Shown piece after piece: positions 11,625 to 23,802 of a stretch of 64,000 bases of DNA (positions are counted from its first letter, which is position 1; every line of letters begins with the position of its first letter). The notes beneath the pieces are model-generated. The model was not told the origin of the DNA. It did not search any database and saw only the letters and a list, made by a program, of their open reading frames with translations. Source of the stretch: Siphonodentalium dalli (Eukaryota; Mollusca; Scaphopoda; Gadilida; Siphonodentaliidae). The stretch spans positions 173,351,164 to 173,415,163 of the forward strand of contig CP136066.1 of NCBI GenBank assembly GCA_032622095.1, read 5' to 3'. The position numbers were made by a program, and so were the translations under genes.

Positions 11625-12540
11625 AAAAGGTCAGCAGACCACAGTGTCCCCCGACAACATGGCAAGTCGATGCCGCTTTGTTAAAGAAATTTTAAAAAAA
11701 TGTTGAAATTTTCTAAGTCGAAAAGGGTTAATAACTCCATAAAAAAAATATTAGCTATATAGATGTTGCAAATCACCAACATGTTAGGAACAATATCCCA
11801 GAGTTTCAAATCTCTAGATTTAAAACTGTAGGAGGAGTTGATTACACCATGAAGGTACCCAATCTCATCCAAAAGGCAAAAATGTTCAAAATTTTCTAAG
11901 TCGAAAACCCCCCAAAAATATGGAAAAAATGATATTTTTTATTAGCTATATAGATGTTGCAAATCACCAACATGTTAGGAACAATATCCCAGAGTTTCAA
12001 ATCTCTACATTTAAAACTGTAGGAGGGGTTGATTACACCATGAAGGTACCCAATCTCATCCAAAAGGCAAAAATGTTCCAATTTTCTAAGTTGAAAACCC
12101 CCCAAAAATATGGAAAAAATGAGAGTTTTTATTAGCTATATAGATGTTGCAAATCACCAACATGTTAGGAACAATATCCCAGAGTTTCAAATCTCTACAT
12201 TTAAAACTGTAGGAGGAGTTGATTACACCATGAAGGTACCCAATCTCATCCAAAAGGCAAAAATGTTCCAAATTTTCTAAGTCGAATACCCCCCCAAAAA
12301 TATGGAAAAAATTATATTTTTGATTAGCTATATAGATGTTGCAAATCACCAACATGTTAGGAACAATATCCCAGAGTTTCAAATCTCTACGTTTAAAACT
12401 GTAGGAGGAGTTGATTACACCATGAAGGTACCCAATCTCGGACGCACGGACGCACAGACGCACGGACACACGGACGGACACACGGACGGACGAGGGTCAT
12501 TTCTATAGTCCTCCGACGGAAACGTCGGGGGACAATTATA
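11625..12540 (+). mobile_element. Pearl-like element with four 188-bp core repeats
   Basis: The 5' end carries the micro-hairpin GGTCAGCAGACC (11629-11640). Four copies of a core of about 188 bp follow (11695-12440). Each runs from TTCTAAGTCGAAAA through GATGTTGCAAATCACCAACA to CATGAAGGTACCCAATCTC. Then come an ACGG/ACGC microsatellite (12438-12492) and a terminal hairpin of CTCCGACG / CGTCGGGG type (12508-12533). This is the layout of bivalve pearl elements, thought to be non-autonomous Helitron relatives. Confidence 0.7.
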
Positions 12541-13031
12541 GCAGCATAGTAACAGTGCATATACATATAATTGAGGATACATGTACCTTTGTTACCAGGT
12601 TACTGGGTCAGTATGTTACCTATCTATTCATTGAGAAACTTTTTTGAGGAGTGTCGGTCTGCACTAAATGAATCAATACAGCTCTATCAGTCAGTATTAA
12701 TGCAGTCAACTCAATTTCAAGATAACAGGTTCAATTTAATTTGTTTTGTGTCCATCATTGTGACTGGCAACATGTTCAAAAATTATAATTAGGTTTTAAT
12801 CTTTTCTATTCTCTAATAAAAACTGATACCACGCATCAATTCCAGTTGTCTGTGATTAAGATTGCAGTCATTCACTAAACTTTCACTTTGACAAGTTAAG
12901 GACCACCTGTTGAGAAATATATACCACACGATGATGATAAAATAATTAGCCAATTTGATTAACAGCTAGTGACTCCCATACCTACAGTCATAGTGACATA
13001 TACACTCAACAGATCGATCTGGCACGGACTA
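12541..13031. other. No gene; short dispersed-repeat fragments
   Basis: The start (12570-12625) resembles sequence beside 11205-11255 (GGGTCAGTATGTTA type). The rest is unique-looking AT-rich DNA. Confidence 0.4.
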
Positions 13032-13171
13032 CAGTAATGCCCTATTAGTAATCGACTCATTAACCACAGCAGAATTATGGGTAACTTTTCAGGATTTAGT
13101 TGGAAATATGGCTTGTTGCCATTCATCGGAAAGCTCTCGGGTTAAGGAGTCGATTACTTAGGGCATTACTG
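13032..13171. mobile_element. Family E MITE with one arm collapsed
   Basis: The TA-flanked left arm is normal but the right arm is cut to the terminal 33 bp (joined at about 13140), giving 140 bp instead of 213. It lies in one half of a local duplication with the next copy. Confidence 0.75.
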
Positions 13172-13245
13172 TATATGGAACATAAGGGTGTACATAAAAT
13201 GTGAAGGCGATTGAGAAAGTTGTGTTTTATATAAATCATGACGTA

Positions 13246-13419
13246 CAGTAATGCCCTAAGTAATCGACTCTTTAACCACAGCAGAATTATGGGTAACTTT
13301 TCAGGATTTAGTCGTAAATATGGCTTGTTTTCCGACTAAAGCCATATTTCCGACTAAATCCTGAAAAGTTACCCATAATTCTGCTGTGGTTAAGGGGTCA
13401 ATTAATTAGAGCATTACTG
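13246..13419. mobile_element. Family E MITE, second copy in a local duplication
   Basis: TA-flanked CAGTAATGCCC... palindrome of 174 bp with a reduced centre. The 88-bp flank before it (13155-13242) recurs almost exactly after it (13405-13492), so MITE and flank were tandemly duplicated. Confidence 0.8.
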
Positions 13420-13744
13420 TATATATGGAACATAAGGGTGTACATAAAATGTGAAGGCGATTGAGAAAAGTTGTGTTTTATATAAATCATGATGTATATT
13501 ATTTAATTTAATAAAAATAATTTGTTTTGTGTTTTATTATGTTAGATAAATATTTAAAATAAGACACAAAGATCATTTTATATTGTAATACAGCATTTTG
13601 TGTTTTGTGAAACACAATGGGGCAGGTTGAATCAATGAGTTTGCAATGGATGTTATCCAGAGTAATGATATTTTTGTGCATGAATTTTTGTCATCTTCAT
13701 TCAGTGTTAACCGGACATCAATGTTTACTCATCCTCTAAGTTCT

Positions 13745-14740
13745 AATGAAAGTATCAATGACACTGTAGCTCAACTTGGAAAGGGAATAATTTCATGTGT
13801 TACAGTCAATGGTGCCATTAGGAATGCGGAAAGTTGAAATCTAAGTAATACTTGATTATCAACATGAAGAGATATATATAAAGTAAATCTACATATCAAT
13901 ATTAACTTCCACGACAAATTTCAATGTATTAAATTTTGAAATCCAAGATGGCCACTGGCGGCAATGTTTTTTTGCTGAATGACCCCAAAATGACTCGTTC
14001 CCATCTACATGTCAATGTCAACAGCCATGTCAAATGTCATAATGATCCGACCAAAGGTACGATCTGTAGCCTGTGCCAAAGGATTTAGTCATGCCGAACG
14101 ACCCCAAAATGACTCGTTCCCATCTACATGTCAATATTAACATCCATGACAAATTTCATGATGATCAGACAAGCAGTACGACCTGTAGCCCGCGCCAATG
14201 GATTGAATTTTGAAAACCAAGATGGCCGCTGGCAGCCATGTTTTTTTGCCGAATGACCCCAAAATGACTCGTTTCCATCTACATGTCAATGTCAACATTC
14301 ATGACAAATATCATAAAGATCAGACCAAATGTACGACCTGTAGCCTGCGCCAAAGAAAATTGTTGACGGACACACTGACGACGGATGCCAACCCATGGCA
14401 ATAGCTCAAACTTACAAAGTAAGTTGAGCAAATAAATGACAAATTTCATGATGATCCGACGAACAGTACGACCTGTAGGCCGTGCTAATGGATTGAATTT
14501 TTAAATCCAAGATGGCCACTGGCGGCCATGTTTTTTTTTCGAATGACCCCAAAATGACTCGTTCCCATCTACATGTCAATGTCAACAGCTATGACAAATT
14601 TTATAATGATCCGACCAAAGGTACGACCTGTAGCCTGTATTGTTGATGCCTCACACATGCACACAGACAGGCATGCACGGACGACGGATACCAAGCCATG
14701 GCAATAGCTCAAACTTTAAAAAGTAAAGATGAGCTAAAAA
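13745..14740 (+). mobile_element. Two pearl-like elements of the 'AAGATGGCC' type
   Basis: The 5' end has the micro-hairpin AGTATCAATGACACT (about 13750-13765). Core units recur with CCAAGATGGCC, CATGTTTTTTTGCCGAATGA and CATCTACATGTCAATGTCAA. The first ends at a hairpin (14402-14432, AGCTCAAACTTAC / GTAAGTTGAGC). The second ends at 14704-14737 with a different but still paired stem. Confidence 0.65.
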
Positions 14741-14989
14741 TGGGTGTGTGCTTATCTTATAGGACCACCCCATGATTTTTTTGGGAGCAAAAAACATAGA
14801 CTAGGCTTATCCTCAGGGAATGGCTTACTGACAGGTGTATACAGTACATTAATGCTAGCTATAATAACATATTTGTATTCAAATTGTTCAGATGATTCTA
14901 ACTAACATCACAATTACATGTGGATTCCATGATGGTAAATATCTGTGCCAAGTTTCATAACAATTAAACACAAAATGAATGACAAAAAA

Positions 14990-16012
14990 TCATAAAAGGT
15001 AAGCCGACCACAGTTTCCCCCCGAAAACGTGTCAAGTCGACGCCGCTTTGTTAAAGAAATTAAAAAAATTGTTGAAATGTTCTAAGTCGAAAGGGTTAAT
15101 AATTCTGTATAGAATTTTTTTTTCCGTCATGTATATTCATGTTGCACATCTCCAATATGTGGGTAACAATACTCTGAAGTTTCAAATATCTACGATCAAA
15201 ACTGTAGGAGGAGTTGATTACACCATGAAGGTACCCTGATACAGAAAATTAAAAAAAATGTTTTTCAAAGTCAAAAGGCCCATAACTCCAGTGATAACTC
15301 TGGGAAAAATCATCGGATCAAACTCAAATTCGAACTTGACCTGTATTTTGATATCAATGATTCACAAAAAAACTTAATTTTCAATTGAACAGTCCAAACT
15401 TGAGTTATCATCCGGAAACCAAAGAAAAAAGATGAAAATTTAATTTTCTAAGTCGAAATAAAAGGTCGGTAGACCTCATGTCCGCCTCTAAGTGTCGGCT
15501 TGATACGACCGTTGTTTGCGCATAAAAACCTGTCTTTAGTGCTAGTAAACCTACATACCAAATTTAATTTCATTCAGTACACATTTACTAAAGTTATCAT
15601 CCGGAAACCTCAAATTGGCAAAAATTCTAAGTCAAAAAGGGACATAACTCTGGTGAAAATTGGTGGGTGGAACCCGAATTCGAACTTGACCTGTGTTTTG
15701 CTGGGAGAAAGACACATACCAACTTTGGTTGAGATCAAATAATCCAAACTGGAGTTATCGGTCGGAAACCAAAAATGTTAACAGACGGTCAAATTCTAAG
15801 TCGAAAAAGGGGCATAACTCTGGTGAAAATTTGGCGGACGGAACCAGAATTCGAACTTGACCTGTCTTTTCTGCTAGTAAACCCACATACCAAATTTAAT
15901 TTAATTTGGTTCACTCTAACTAAAGTTATCATCCGGAAACCTCGGACGGACAGACGCACGCACGCACAGGCTGATTATAATAGTCCTCCGAACCCGTTGG
16001 GTCGGCGGACAA
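14990..16012 (+). mobile_element. Pearl-like element fragments and one complete copy
   Basis: A truncated relative of the 11625 element occupies 14995-15240. A more complete element runs from the micro-hairpin GGTCGGTAGACC (15465-15476) through cores containing CATAACTCTGGTGAAAAT and CATACCAAATTTAATT. It ends with a short ACGG tract (15943-15970) and a terminal hairpin (15983-16010, GTCCTCCGA / TCGGCGGAC). Confidence 0.6.
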
Positions 16013-16368
16013 AAAGTCCATAACTCTAGGAAAAATCATCGGATCAAACTCAAATTCGAACTCAACCTGTATCTTGATATGACTGATCCACATAAAAACG
16101 ATATTTGCAATTAAAGGATCCGGAAACCGAAAAAGTGAGAAATTTTCTAAGTAAAAAACAAAAGTTGAAAATAGGGAAATAACTCCATAAAAGAACATCG
16201 GATCGCAGAACACATGTGTTCTTGGTTGAGACACCTACATACCAAGTTTCAATCAAATCGGATGATCATTACTGGAGTTATAACTCCGGATGCACGGACG
16301 GACGGGATGGTGCGACGGACGGGGCTGATTACAATAGTCCCCTAAAAATAAATTTTTCAGGGGACAAT
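16013..16368 (+). mobile_element. Pearl-like element
   Basis: Core phrases CATAACTCTAGG and CATACCAAGTTTCAATC lead to an ACGG tract (16288-16320), then a terminal hairpin at 16337-16365 (GTCCCCTAAAAAT / ATTTTTCAGGGGAC). The stem sequence is unrelated to that of the neighbour but fully paired. Confidence 0.65.
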
Positions 16369-16384
16369 AAAAGGGGGATAAATC

Positions 16385-17050
16385 CACTATATACTAAGTG
16401 AAAGTGTCAATTACAAGGTAGATCAACTTGGGAGGAAAATTTGGACAGCTTCAATCTAAGTTTGGATGAGCGATGAGGGATGTGGCATGTAGGGTGTGCC
16501 AAAGTATTTTAGTCATGAAAAGTATCAAATACAAGATGGCTGCTGGCGACCATGTTTTTTAATGTTTATCGTTGGCTCCCATCTAGAGGCCACCCTGAAG
16601 ATCCTTATGAAGTTTGGTGCAGATCGGATAGGGGATGTAACCTGTAGGATTTAGTCATGCAAGGAATAAAATCCAAGATGGCCGCTGGCAGCAATGTTTT
16701 TTAACGAATTTCAGAAATAATTGTTGGCTCCCATCATAGATCTTTATGAAGTTTGGTGACAATTAGATGAGGGATGTGGCCTGTACATGTATGTTGTGCC
16801 GAATGGATTTTAGTCATGCAAAGAGTAAAATCCAAGATGGCAGCTGGCAGATATGTTTTTCAACAAATTTGGAAAAAAATTGATAACTCCCATCTGAAGG
16901 TGATCCTAAACAGGCCTGTACATTTTCAAAACATTTCTCCAATAAAGGTGGGCTGCAGGGTGTGCCGATGGATTCAAATTTGAAATGGCTGCTGGCTGCA
17001 CGACGGATGCCAACCCACGGCCAAGAAGGTTCACATGGGGGTACATAGCT
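16385..17050 (+). mobile_element. Pearl-like 'AAGATGGCTGC' array
   Basis: Diverged units share ATCCAAGATGGC, CATGTTTTT and GAAGTTTGGTG. The 5' end AGTGTCAATTACAAGGT resembles those at 13745 and 18738. No clear 3' hairpin was found. Confidence 0.5.
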
Positions 17051-17349
17051 GTGCCAAGTTTTAAAAAAGCCAGTGACTTTCATACCTTTTGTCATAGTGA
17101 CAACTACTCTATATGGAATGTAATCCTGTACACAAAATGTGAAGATTGAGAACAGATTACAACAAAATAAAACTGATGGTAGTACTGTCCAAGTGGGACT
17201 AAGGATACACCTACACTCAATTGGGCAATATTAAATGGACCCGAGAAACTCGCAGTGGGTAAATGTGCAAAAAATATAAGTCTGTAAAAACATGGCCACT
17301 ACGAAGAACATGAAGAAATAGATAAACGTTGTTCTTATATTCATTATTG

Positions 17350-17581
17350 ATAAATCTCCAATAATCGCATTTTGTATGTTGAAACCATTTTGATGTAAAC
17401 AAAACTGTTACAGTAATTTGTCAACAAACATCGTTAAAATATTTCAGTCTCAATGTGATTTTCAGAATATTTTTCAATGCTTTGACCTTTTCCAATGTAT
17501 ACTGTCAATTTTTTATTAAACTTCGGTATCTTATTGAACTAATTGAGACTTTTATTGGTAATTTCACTGTAACAGTAATGT
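17350..17581. repeat. Dispersed repeat I
   Basis: GTTGAAACCATTTTGATGTAA through CTTATTGAACTAATTGAGAC recurs at 26190-26650 and 62875-63115. No coding content. At the other two copies the TTAA site used by the following family C element is unoccupied. Confidence 0.6.
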
Positions 17582-17712
17582 TTAACCCTTCCATGACTTC
17601 AAAAGCCCTGTGCCAATGCATTCTCTTATATATGAGTCTCCCATAGGGAGCCTCGCATACATAAGAGAATACATTGGCATAACATTATTTACATTTACCT
17701 TGTAAGCCATGT
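17582..17712. mobile_element. Family C MITE, left half only
   Basis: TTAACCCTTCCATGACTTCA starts at a TTAA inside repeat I. One hairpin (17615-17680) follows, then homology stops at about 17712. Confidence 0.65.
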
Positions 17713-18428
17713 ACATGTTCTTGATAGCTGTTTACATGGTATGCAGCTGATACGGACCATCTTTTATGGACCACCAGCTGTTATTGACCCTGGCTTATAC
17801 GGACCAGGCTTTATATGGATCCCGGCTGATACAGACCACAATTAAAATATGCGATTTTATTTATATTTTACTTTATTGAAATATATTAACATAAATTACT
17901 GAAGTTCATAATGGTTTTTATCATATGACTCAATCATTATTTACGTTGGAAAGTATGTCATAAATCAATTTCATATGAACTACTAGTTCATATCACCTTC
18001 CGATAATTTGTTGACAAAAAGTGTGTTTTGATTGGCTGAATGGCAGCCGGGGCCGAGCCGTATCTCTAACTAAATGCAGGTCAAATTCGTGCGCATCAAT
18101 CAACGCGATGCCGAAATTCTCGCAATTATAATCTTGAAATATATAGTTTTGGACATTGTTATACGATAAATAGAATATGTAATTCGTATTTATCTAATAA
18201 ACATACGATATAATGTCACAAACTGAGAACAGAATAGCGCACTATATCTTCGCGTGCATATTATTTCTGCTAGTTCACCAGGTGTAATTGGGCTTCCGGT
18301 GCGATGAAGTGACGTCACATTAACCTTTTGCTGCCGATATCATATAGCTATTTAGTGATTTGTGTGCGTTTTGGACATCATAATCAATTTATAGGTGTCA
18401 TATGATAAATAGAATATGTAATTCGTGT

Positions 18429-18570
18429 TTCTATCATATGATATTTATGAAACTCGTCACGAATTTTCAGTTTTCTCTCGCCAGAGGCTCAATTTTCAGT
18501 TTTCTCTCGCCAGAGGCTCGAGAAAACTGAAAATTCTTCGACTCGTTTCATAAATATCATATGAGAGAAA
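18429..18570. repeat. Foldback with CTCGCC..GGCTCG loop and duplicated arm
   Basis: TATCATATGATATTTATGAA (18432-18451) pairs with TTCATAAATATCATATGA downstream. The arm AATTTTCAGTTTTCTCTCGC is present twice in tandem before the loop (18492-18511, 18509-18527 region), then once inverted. Confidence 0.7.
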
Positions 18571-18737
18571 CACTCATTTCATATCCTCTATATATAGCAC
18601 CACATATATGAGTTTTTCGGCTGTTAAGTAAAATTACTACCGAAAGAGATAATTATCTGGTGCATCTATAGGACACCAAAAGAGGTCAAATATCGGTAAC
18701 ATTTTACCAGGAAAATAACGGTGTGGTCTAAAACTAG

Positions 18738-20395
18738 AACGAAAGTGTCAATGACACTGTAGCTCAACTTGGGGAGGTGTTAATAATTGTATGCTGAGCA
18801 GTCAATAGAATGATAAAGAAGGAAAGTCAAAACGTTTCAGTAAATTGAATGTATTGTGTAAATGAAATTAATTTCATTTCAAACATTTCTCCACTAAATG
18901 TGGGCTGCAGGGTTCAAATGTGAAATCCAAGATGGCTCCAGGTGCCCATGTTTTTTTAACAAATTTCAGAAGAATTGGACAGCTTCCACCTAGAGGTAAC
19001 ACTAAAGAACCATATGAAGTTTGGATGAGGGATGTGGCAGTGTTTAGAGTATTTAAAGAGAAATCCAATATGGCCGCTGGCGACATTGCTTTTAACGAAA
19101 TTCAGATATATTGTTAGCTCCAATCTAGAGGTCACCCTGAAGATCCTTAAGAAGTTTGGTGACGATCGGATGAGGGATGTGACCTGTAGGTTGTGCCGAA
19201 GGAAAAAGAGTAAAATCCAAAATGAACACTGGCAGCCATGTTTTTAACGAATTTCTGAAAACATCACTGGCTCCTATCTAGAGATCACCCGAAGATCCTT
19301 ATGAAGTTTGGTGATGATCGGATGAGGAATGTGGCATGTAGATTATGCCGAAGGATTTAGTCATGCAAAGAGTAAAATCCAAGATGGCCACTGGCAGCCA
19401 TGTTTTTCAACGAATTTCCGATAAAAGTCAATGGCTCCCATCTAGAGGTCACCCTGAAGATGCATATAAAGTTTGGTGTTGATCGGACGAGAAATGTGGT
19501 CTGTAGGGTGTGCCAAAGGATTTAATCATGCAAAGAGTAAAATACAAGATGGCTGCCAGCAGCCATGTTTTTAATCGAGAATCGTTCAAATTTGATAGCT
19601 CTCATCTAGAGGTGATCCTAATCATGCCTGTAAATTTCCAAAACATTTCTTAGATATATGCGGGGTGCAGGGTGTGCCGATCGATTCAAATTTAAAATCC
19701 AAGAAGGCGGCTGGTGGCCATGTTTTTTTTATCGAATTTTAGAAATAATCGATGGCTCCATCTAGAAGTCACCCTGAAGATCCGTATGAAGTTTGACGAC
19801 GATCGAATGATGGATGTGGCCTGTAGGGTGTGCCAAAGGATTTAGTCATGCAAAGAGTAAAATCCAAGACGGCTGCTGGCAGCCATGTTTTTCAACATAT
19901 TTCGGAAATATTCAATGGCTTCCATCTAGAAGTCACCCGAAGACCCATATGAAGTTTGGTGATGATCGGATGAGGGATATGGTCTGTTTGGTGAGCCAAA
20001 GGATTTAGTCATGCAAAGAGTAAAATCCAAGAAGGCTGCTGGCAGCCAAGTTTTTCATCGAAAATCGCTAAAATTCGATAGCTCCCATCTAGAGGTGATC
20101 CTAAACATGTCTGCTAATTTTCAAAACATTTCTTCAAAAAATGCGGGCTGCAGGGTGTGCCAGTGGATTCAAATTTGAAATCCAAAATGGGTGCTGGCAG
20201 CCATGTTTTTTAACTTATTTTGGAAAAAAATCTATGGCTCCCATTTAGGGGTCACCCCATCCATATGAAGTTTGGTGATGATCGGATGAGGATGCAGCCT
20301 GTAGGGCGAGCCAAAGGAAATTGTTGATGGACAGATGCATGGACGGACGAATGGAGTTGAGCTCTTTCTGGGTCACTTAATAGAAGAAATATTTT
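18738..20395 (+). mobile_element. Long pearl-like 'AAGATGGC' array
   Basis: The 5' micro-hairpin AGTGTCAATGACACT is at 18744-18758. About nine diverged units of roughly 150-190 bp follow. They carry AAATCCAAGATGGC, GCAGCCATGTTTTT, CATCTAGAGGTCACCC and GAAGTTTGGTGATGATCGGA. It closes with GGACAGATGCATGGACGGAC (20331-20350) and GAGTTGAGCTC. No coding capacity. Confidence 0.65.
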
Positions 20396-20399
20396 TTAC

Positions 20400-20935
20400 G
20401 TCGATTAACACAAAACGCACATCCGTGACTCAATGAATACAAGTTTATATATATATTGCAAGCATACATCAGACACACTAGATTAGACATGAGAACGAGA
20501 CCTGGTCTCCATGTGTAGTCTCATCTCAATCTTCTATTGATGCCTCAGAATGCAGGTGCTGTGTGTGTCATTGTCTAAACATTGCATGTCGGATTGACAT
20601 TATTCAACAAAAGAAGAGAAAATCGTCAAACATTAGGCAATAATTTGAGTTACAGGCGTATAGCAGATTGCAATCTACCCCATAGTCTCGCCAATTCAAT
20701 TTCACGGTGGTAAACATTGATACAAACTTTCAGTGTCAACATTATATTTATCATCCATGGATGGAATTATGTTAATATATATGAATGCCTTGTCTTGTCA
20801 AACAAAATCTGCAAACATATATTCAATATGGACAATGCCATTTAGGAAGTAACTGTGTACGCCCTGTGTACTTAAACTTCTATTTCAACTACTAATTTAA
20901 TTGAACTACAGCCATGGTCCTTAGAGGGTCTCTGT
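20400..20935. other. No recognisable feature
   Basis: AT-rich unique-looking sequence without repeat homology or an exon-like segment. Confidence 0.4.
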
Positions 20936-20937
20936 TT

Positions 20938-20958
20938 GGGGGGGGGGGGGGGGGGGGG
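20938..20958 (+). repeat. Poly-G tract (21 G)
   Basis: Uninterrupted G run at the left edge of a pearl-like element. Capable of G-quadruplex formation on the plus strand. Confidence 0.9.
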
Positions 20959-20959
20959 C

Positions 20960-21785
20960 AAATTTGACCAAGTTGTGGGAGGAGTGTTCCCCACAACTAT
21001 CTGTGCTAAGTTTCATAACAATTATCTAACAAGTGAATGAATTAAATGCTTGAAAAAGTTACAACTAGAGGTATGACTGTCCCAATGGATACTCCCCCAC
21101 TGTATTTAAAACACATATCATTAAACATTTAGTTAAAATAACAGATTCCCATTGTAGGTGCACAACCCTAAACCCTAACCCTAATCCAAAACCTATTGAC
21201 CGAAAAATGTAGGAATAAAAGCTGGGCAAAATTATGCATGTTGCGAAATAATTTCTAAGTCGAAAAAGGGGGATAACTCCACCAAAAAAAGTCTGACAGA
21301 CATCATAATCGCAAGTGCACAGGTTCCCATGGTGGTTGATGTTTCACAGAAAATTATAAAAAAAACGACTGAGAAAAACTCCGGACAAATTTGAGGACAC
21401 GGACGACGGATGGACAAGCTGATTCGAGTATACCCCACCCCCACAACTTCATTGCAGGGGGGTACAAGAAAGAGGGATAACTCCACTATAAAAAATCTAA
21501 CTAAGCTCATAATTGCAGATTCACCAGTTCCTTTAGTGGTAAATATCTCTGCTAAGTTTGAAAAGAGTTGACCATGAAAAGAGGGAGCACTAATTCAGAC
21601 AAAAGTATAAAAAGAGAGTTTACTCAACTAAAAATAGCTTTCCTGAGTTCATAATCACAGGTGAGCAGGTTCACGTGGTGGTAAATATGTGCTAAGTTAA
21701 AAACAAAAATTTAACTGAAATGTAGGAGTACAAGACTGGTTCTTGGACAAAGTTGTAGTCAGATGGATGGACGGACAGACAGACT
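20960..21785 (+). mobile_element. Two pearl-like elements
   Basis: Core phrases AAAAAGGGGGATAACTCC and CAGGTTCCCATGGTGGTTGA lead to a GGACGACGGATGGAC tract, then a terminal hairpin at 21428-21464 (GTATACCCCACCCCC / GGGGGGTAC). A second copy follows and ends with GGATGGACGGACAGACAGAC (21765-21784). Confidence 0.6.
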
Positions 21786-21787
21786 AA

Positions 21788-22145
21788 TAGGGCTTCACGA
21801 TTTATCAATAGATATTTATTTGTCGTACTGTTATTGAGCTAACCGAAATTATCTAGGTCGATATTTACAGTAAACTTTGAGCGAACAGACCATCCATATC
21901 AACAAAATTAAGTGTAGGAGAATTCTGACGGGTCGGTGTCATAATGCCTAAACAGCTTTGCCAGTCGCATTCATTGAATGCGAGACAGAGTACTTTTTAG
22001 GTGCTTCATATTTTTCATACAAGCAAACATTTCCAAAAGGCCATGAATTTGGATTATCGATATATACCCAAATCAGATGTGATAATAACATGGATATCCT
22101 ATCCAGTCGTATTGATATTATTTTAGTTCATATCGTGAAGCCCTA
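21788..22145. mobile_element. Non-autonomous hAT-like element
   Basis: TAGGGCTTCACGAT at the left is the exact inverse complement of ATCGTGAAGCCCTA at the right. The TAGGGC-type terminus is common in hAT elements. No clear 8-bp duplication was found; the left flank is a microsatellite end and the right flank is poly-A. Confidence 0.65.
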
Positions 22146-22190
22146 AAAAAAATAATATTTTCAGTACTCGCCCCCCAAATTTGTTGTGAG

Positions 22191-22445
22191 CAAGCCTTGA
22201 AATAGTGTGTCTGTCATTTGCAGAATGAGGTCCCCAGAGGGTGAATTTGGTGATGCTACCCCGCATAGCGGGCTAGCATCACCAAATTCACCCTCTGGGG
22301 ACCTCATTCTGCTTACACCTCAGCAGAATGAGGTTCCCAGAGGGTGAATTTGGTGATGCTAGTCCGCTATGCGGGGGTAGCATCACTAAATTCTCCCACT
22401 GGGGACCTCATTCTGCAAATGACAGACACACTATTTCAAGGCTTG
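22191..22445. mobile_element. hAT-type double-hairpin MITE (family F, short form)
   Basis: 255 bp, same length as the copy at 3613 and nearly identical. It is flanked by a perfect 8-bp duplication GTTGTGAG (22183-22190, 22446-22453). Near-identity to two other copies suggests recent amplification. Confidence 0.9.
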
Positions 22446-22573
22446 GTTGTGAGGTACGTGAGGCTGATCAAAATTGGTGAAAGTGAATCCCATATCTTCA
22501 ACCACATTGACCATAAACAAAAGAGCAAACTATCCCGACAATGTTAAATATAAATCTGCATCTAATAATAGAT

Positions 22574-23120
22574 TAGGGCCCTGCGAATTGATGCGATTCG
22601 GAATCTTTCGTCCGACTCGATTCGAAATTGGCTGTCCAGATTCGAATTGAATCGAATCGCTGGAACCAGTTGTATTCTCATTACGGCAATGGATAACATT
22701 GCTTTTTCGCGATACTTATGATACCAATGAAAGACCACACATTACAAACACTGTAGTAGACTGAGCTATACTATATATGTCGAACTTCAGCTACGTGAAT
22801 ACTTACCGACTTCATTATTGCTTAGGATACCATTTTTATATTCTATAGCAGAGATAGCAAAAAGAATGCGCACTTAATTGGTTAAATGTGAATTTGATCC
22901 ATTTATGGATAGTATTTACATTATATACCGACGATCACTTATCATCGTTACGAAGTTAGTAAATGGATAAAGGTACAGCCACTCAGTCAAGTGATATCTA
23001 ATTCTTCAATAATGATATGTCTGATGTAATGATTCGATTCGAGATTCGATGCGATTCGGAATCATTTGGCTGATTCTATTCCAAGATTCGATATGAAAAT
23101 GCCCGTTTCGCAGGGCCCTA
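22574..23120. mobile_element. Non-autonomous hAT-like element
   Basis: Left end TAGGGCCCTGCGAA faces right end TTCGCAGGGCCCTA. The flanks TAATAGAT (22566-22573) and TAATAGTT (23121-23128) match at 7 of 8 positions. Both subterminal regions are dense in GATTCG/CGAATC motifs (22590-22660, 23030-23095). No transposase ORF. Confidence 0.8.
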
Positions 23121-23533
23121 TAATAGTTTGTTTAGCAAATCAAATAACAAGGGCTGACTGGAATATGATCAATAGATCCTGATACTTCTGAGCTAATGGG
23201 ACCAGAATTTACAGATGTTTACATCCTTTGTTTTCGTAATAATTATTGGGGTAAAGGACTGAACCCTTAAGGGCCATAACTTCAAAAGAAATGAATGGGC
23301 AATACAAATTCAACCTCTGATGACTTAGACAGAGAGCACCAAAGTTGTTACAGACAGGAACCTATTTCTAAATCCCATGCCAAATTTATGTTTGTGGAAG
23401 ATAAAAATATTTAATAAATTAACAGACTTTATATACCATGAAAAGACTTAAAGCCACATGGTGGTTTGCACTCCAAAATACTCACTTTTAAATTTGTTCT
23501 GGTGTTGAAATAGGTTGATAAATACCTGAACTA

Positions 23534-23746
23534 CAGTAATGCTCTAATTAATTGACTCCTTAACCACAGCAGAATTATGAGTAACTTTTCAGGATTTAGT
23601 CGGAAATATGGCTTGTTGCCATTCATCGGAAAGCTCTCGCCAAGAGCTTTCCGATGAATGGCAACAAGCCATATTTCCGACTAAATCCTGAAAAGTTACC
23701 CATAATTCTGCTGTGGTTAAGGAGTCGATTAACTAGAGCATTACTG
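23534..23746. mobile_element. Tc1/mariner-type foldback MITE (family E)
   Basis: Complete 213-bp palindrome bounded by TA with the family termini. The loop contains GGAAAGCTCTCGCC. Confidence 0.85.
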
Positions 23747-23802
23747 TACTTTTATATGAGGATATGTCCCCAGAAAGATGCATTGAATCATAAAAAAATA
23801 AA

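Noticed and set aside
21160..21185. Interstitial telomere-like CCCTAA repeats
   Set aside because: Only about three imperfect units (AACCCTAAACCCTAACCCTA), too few for a telomeric relic, and of invertebrate-atypical register.
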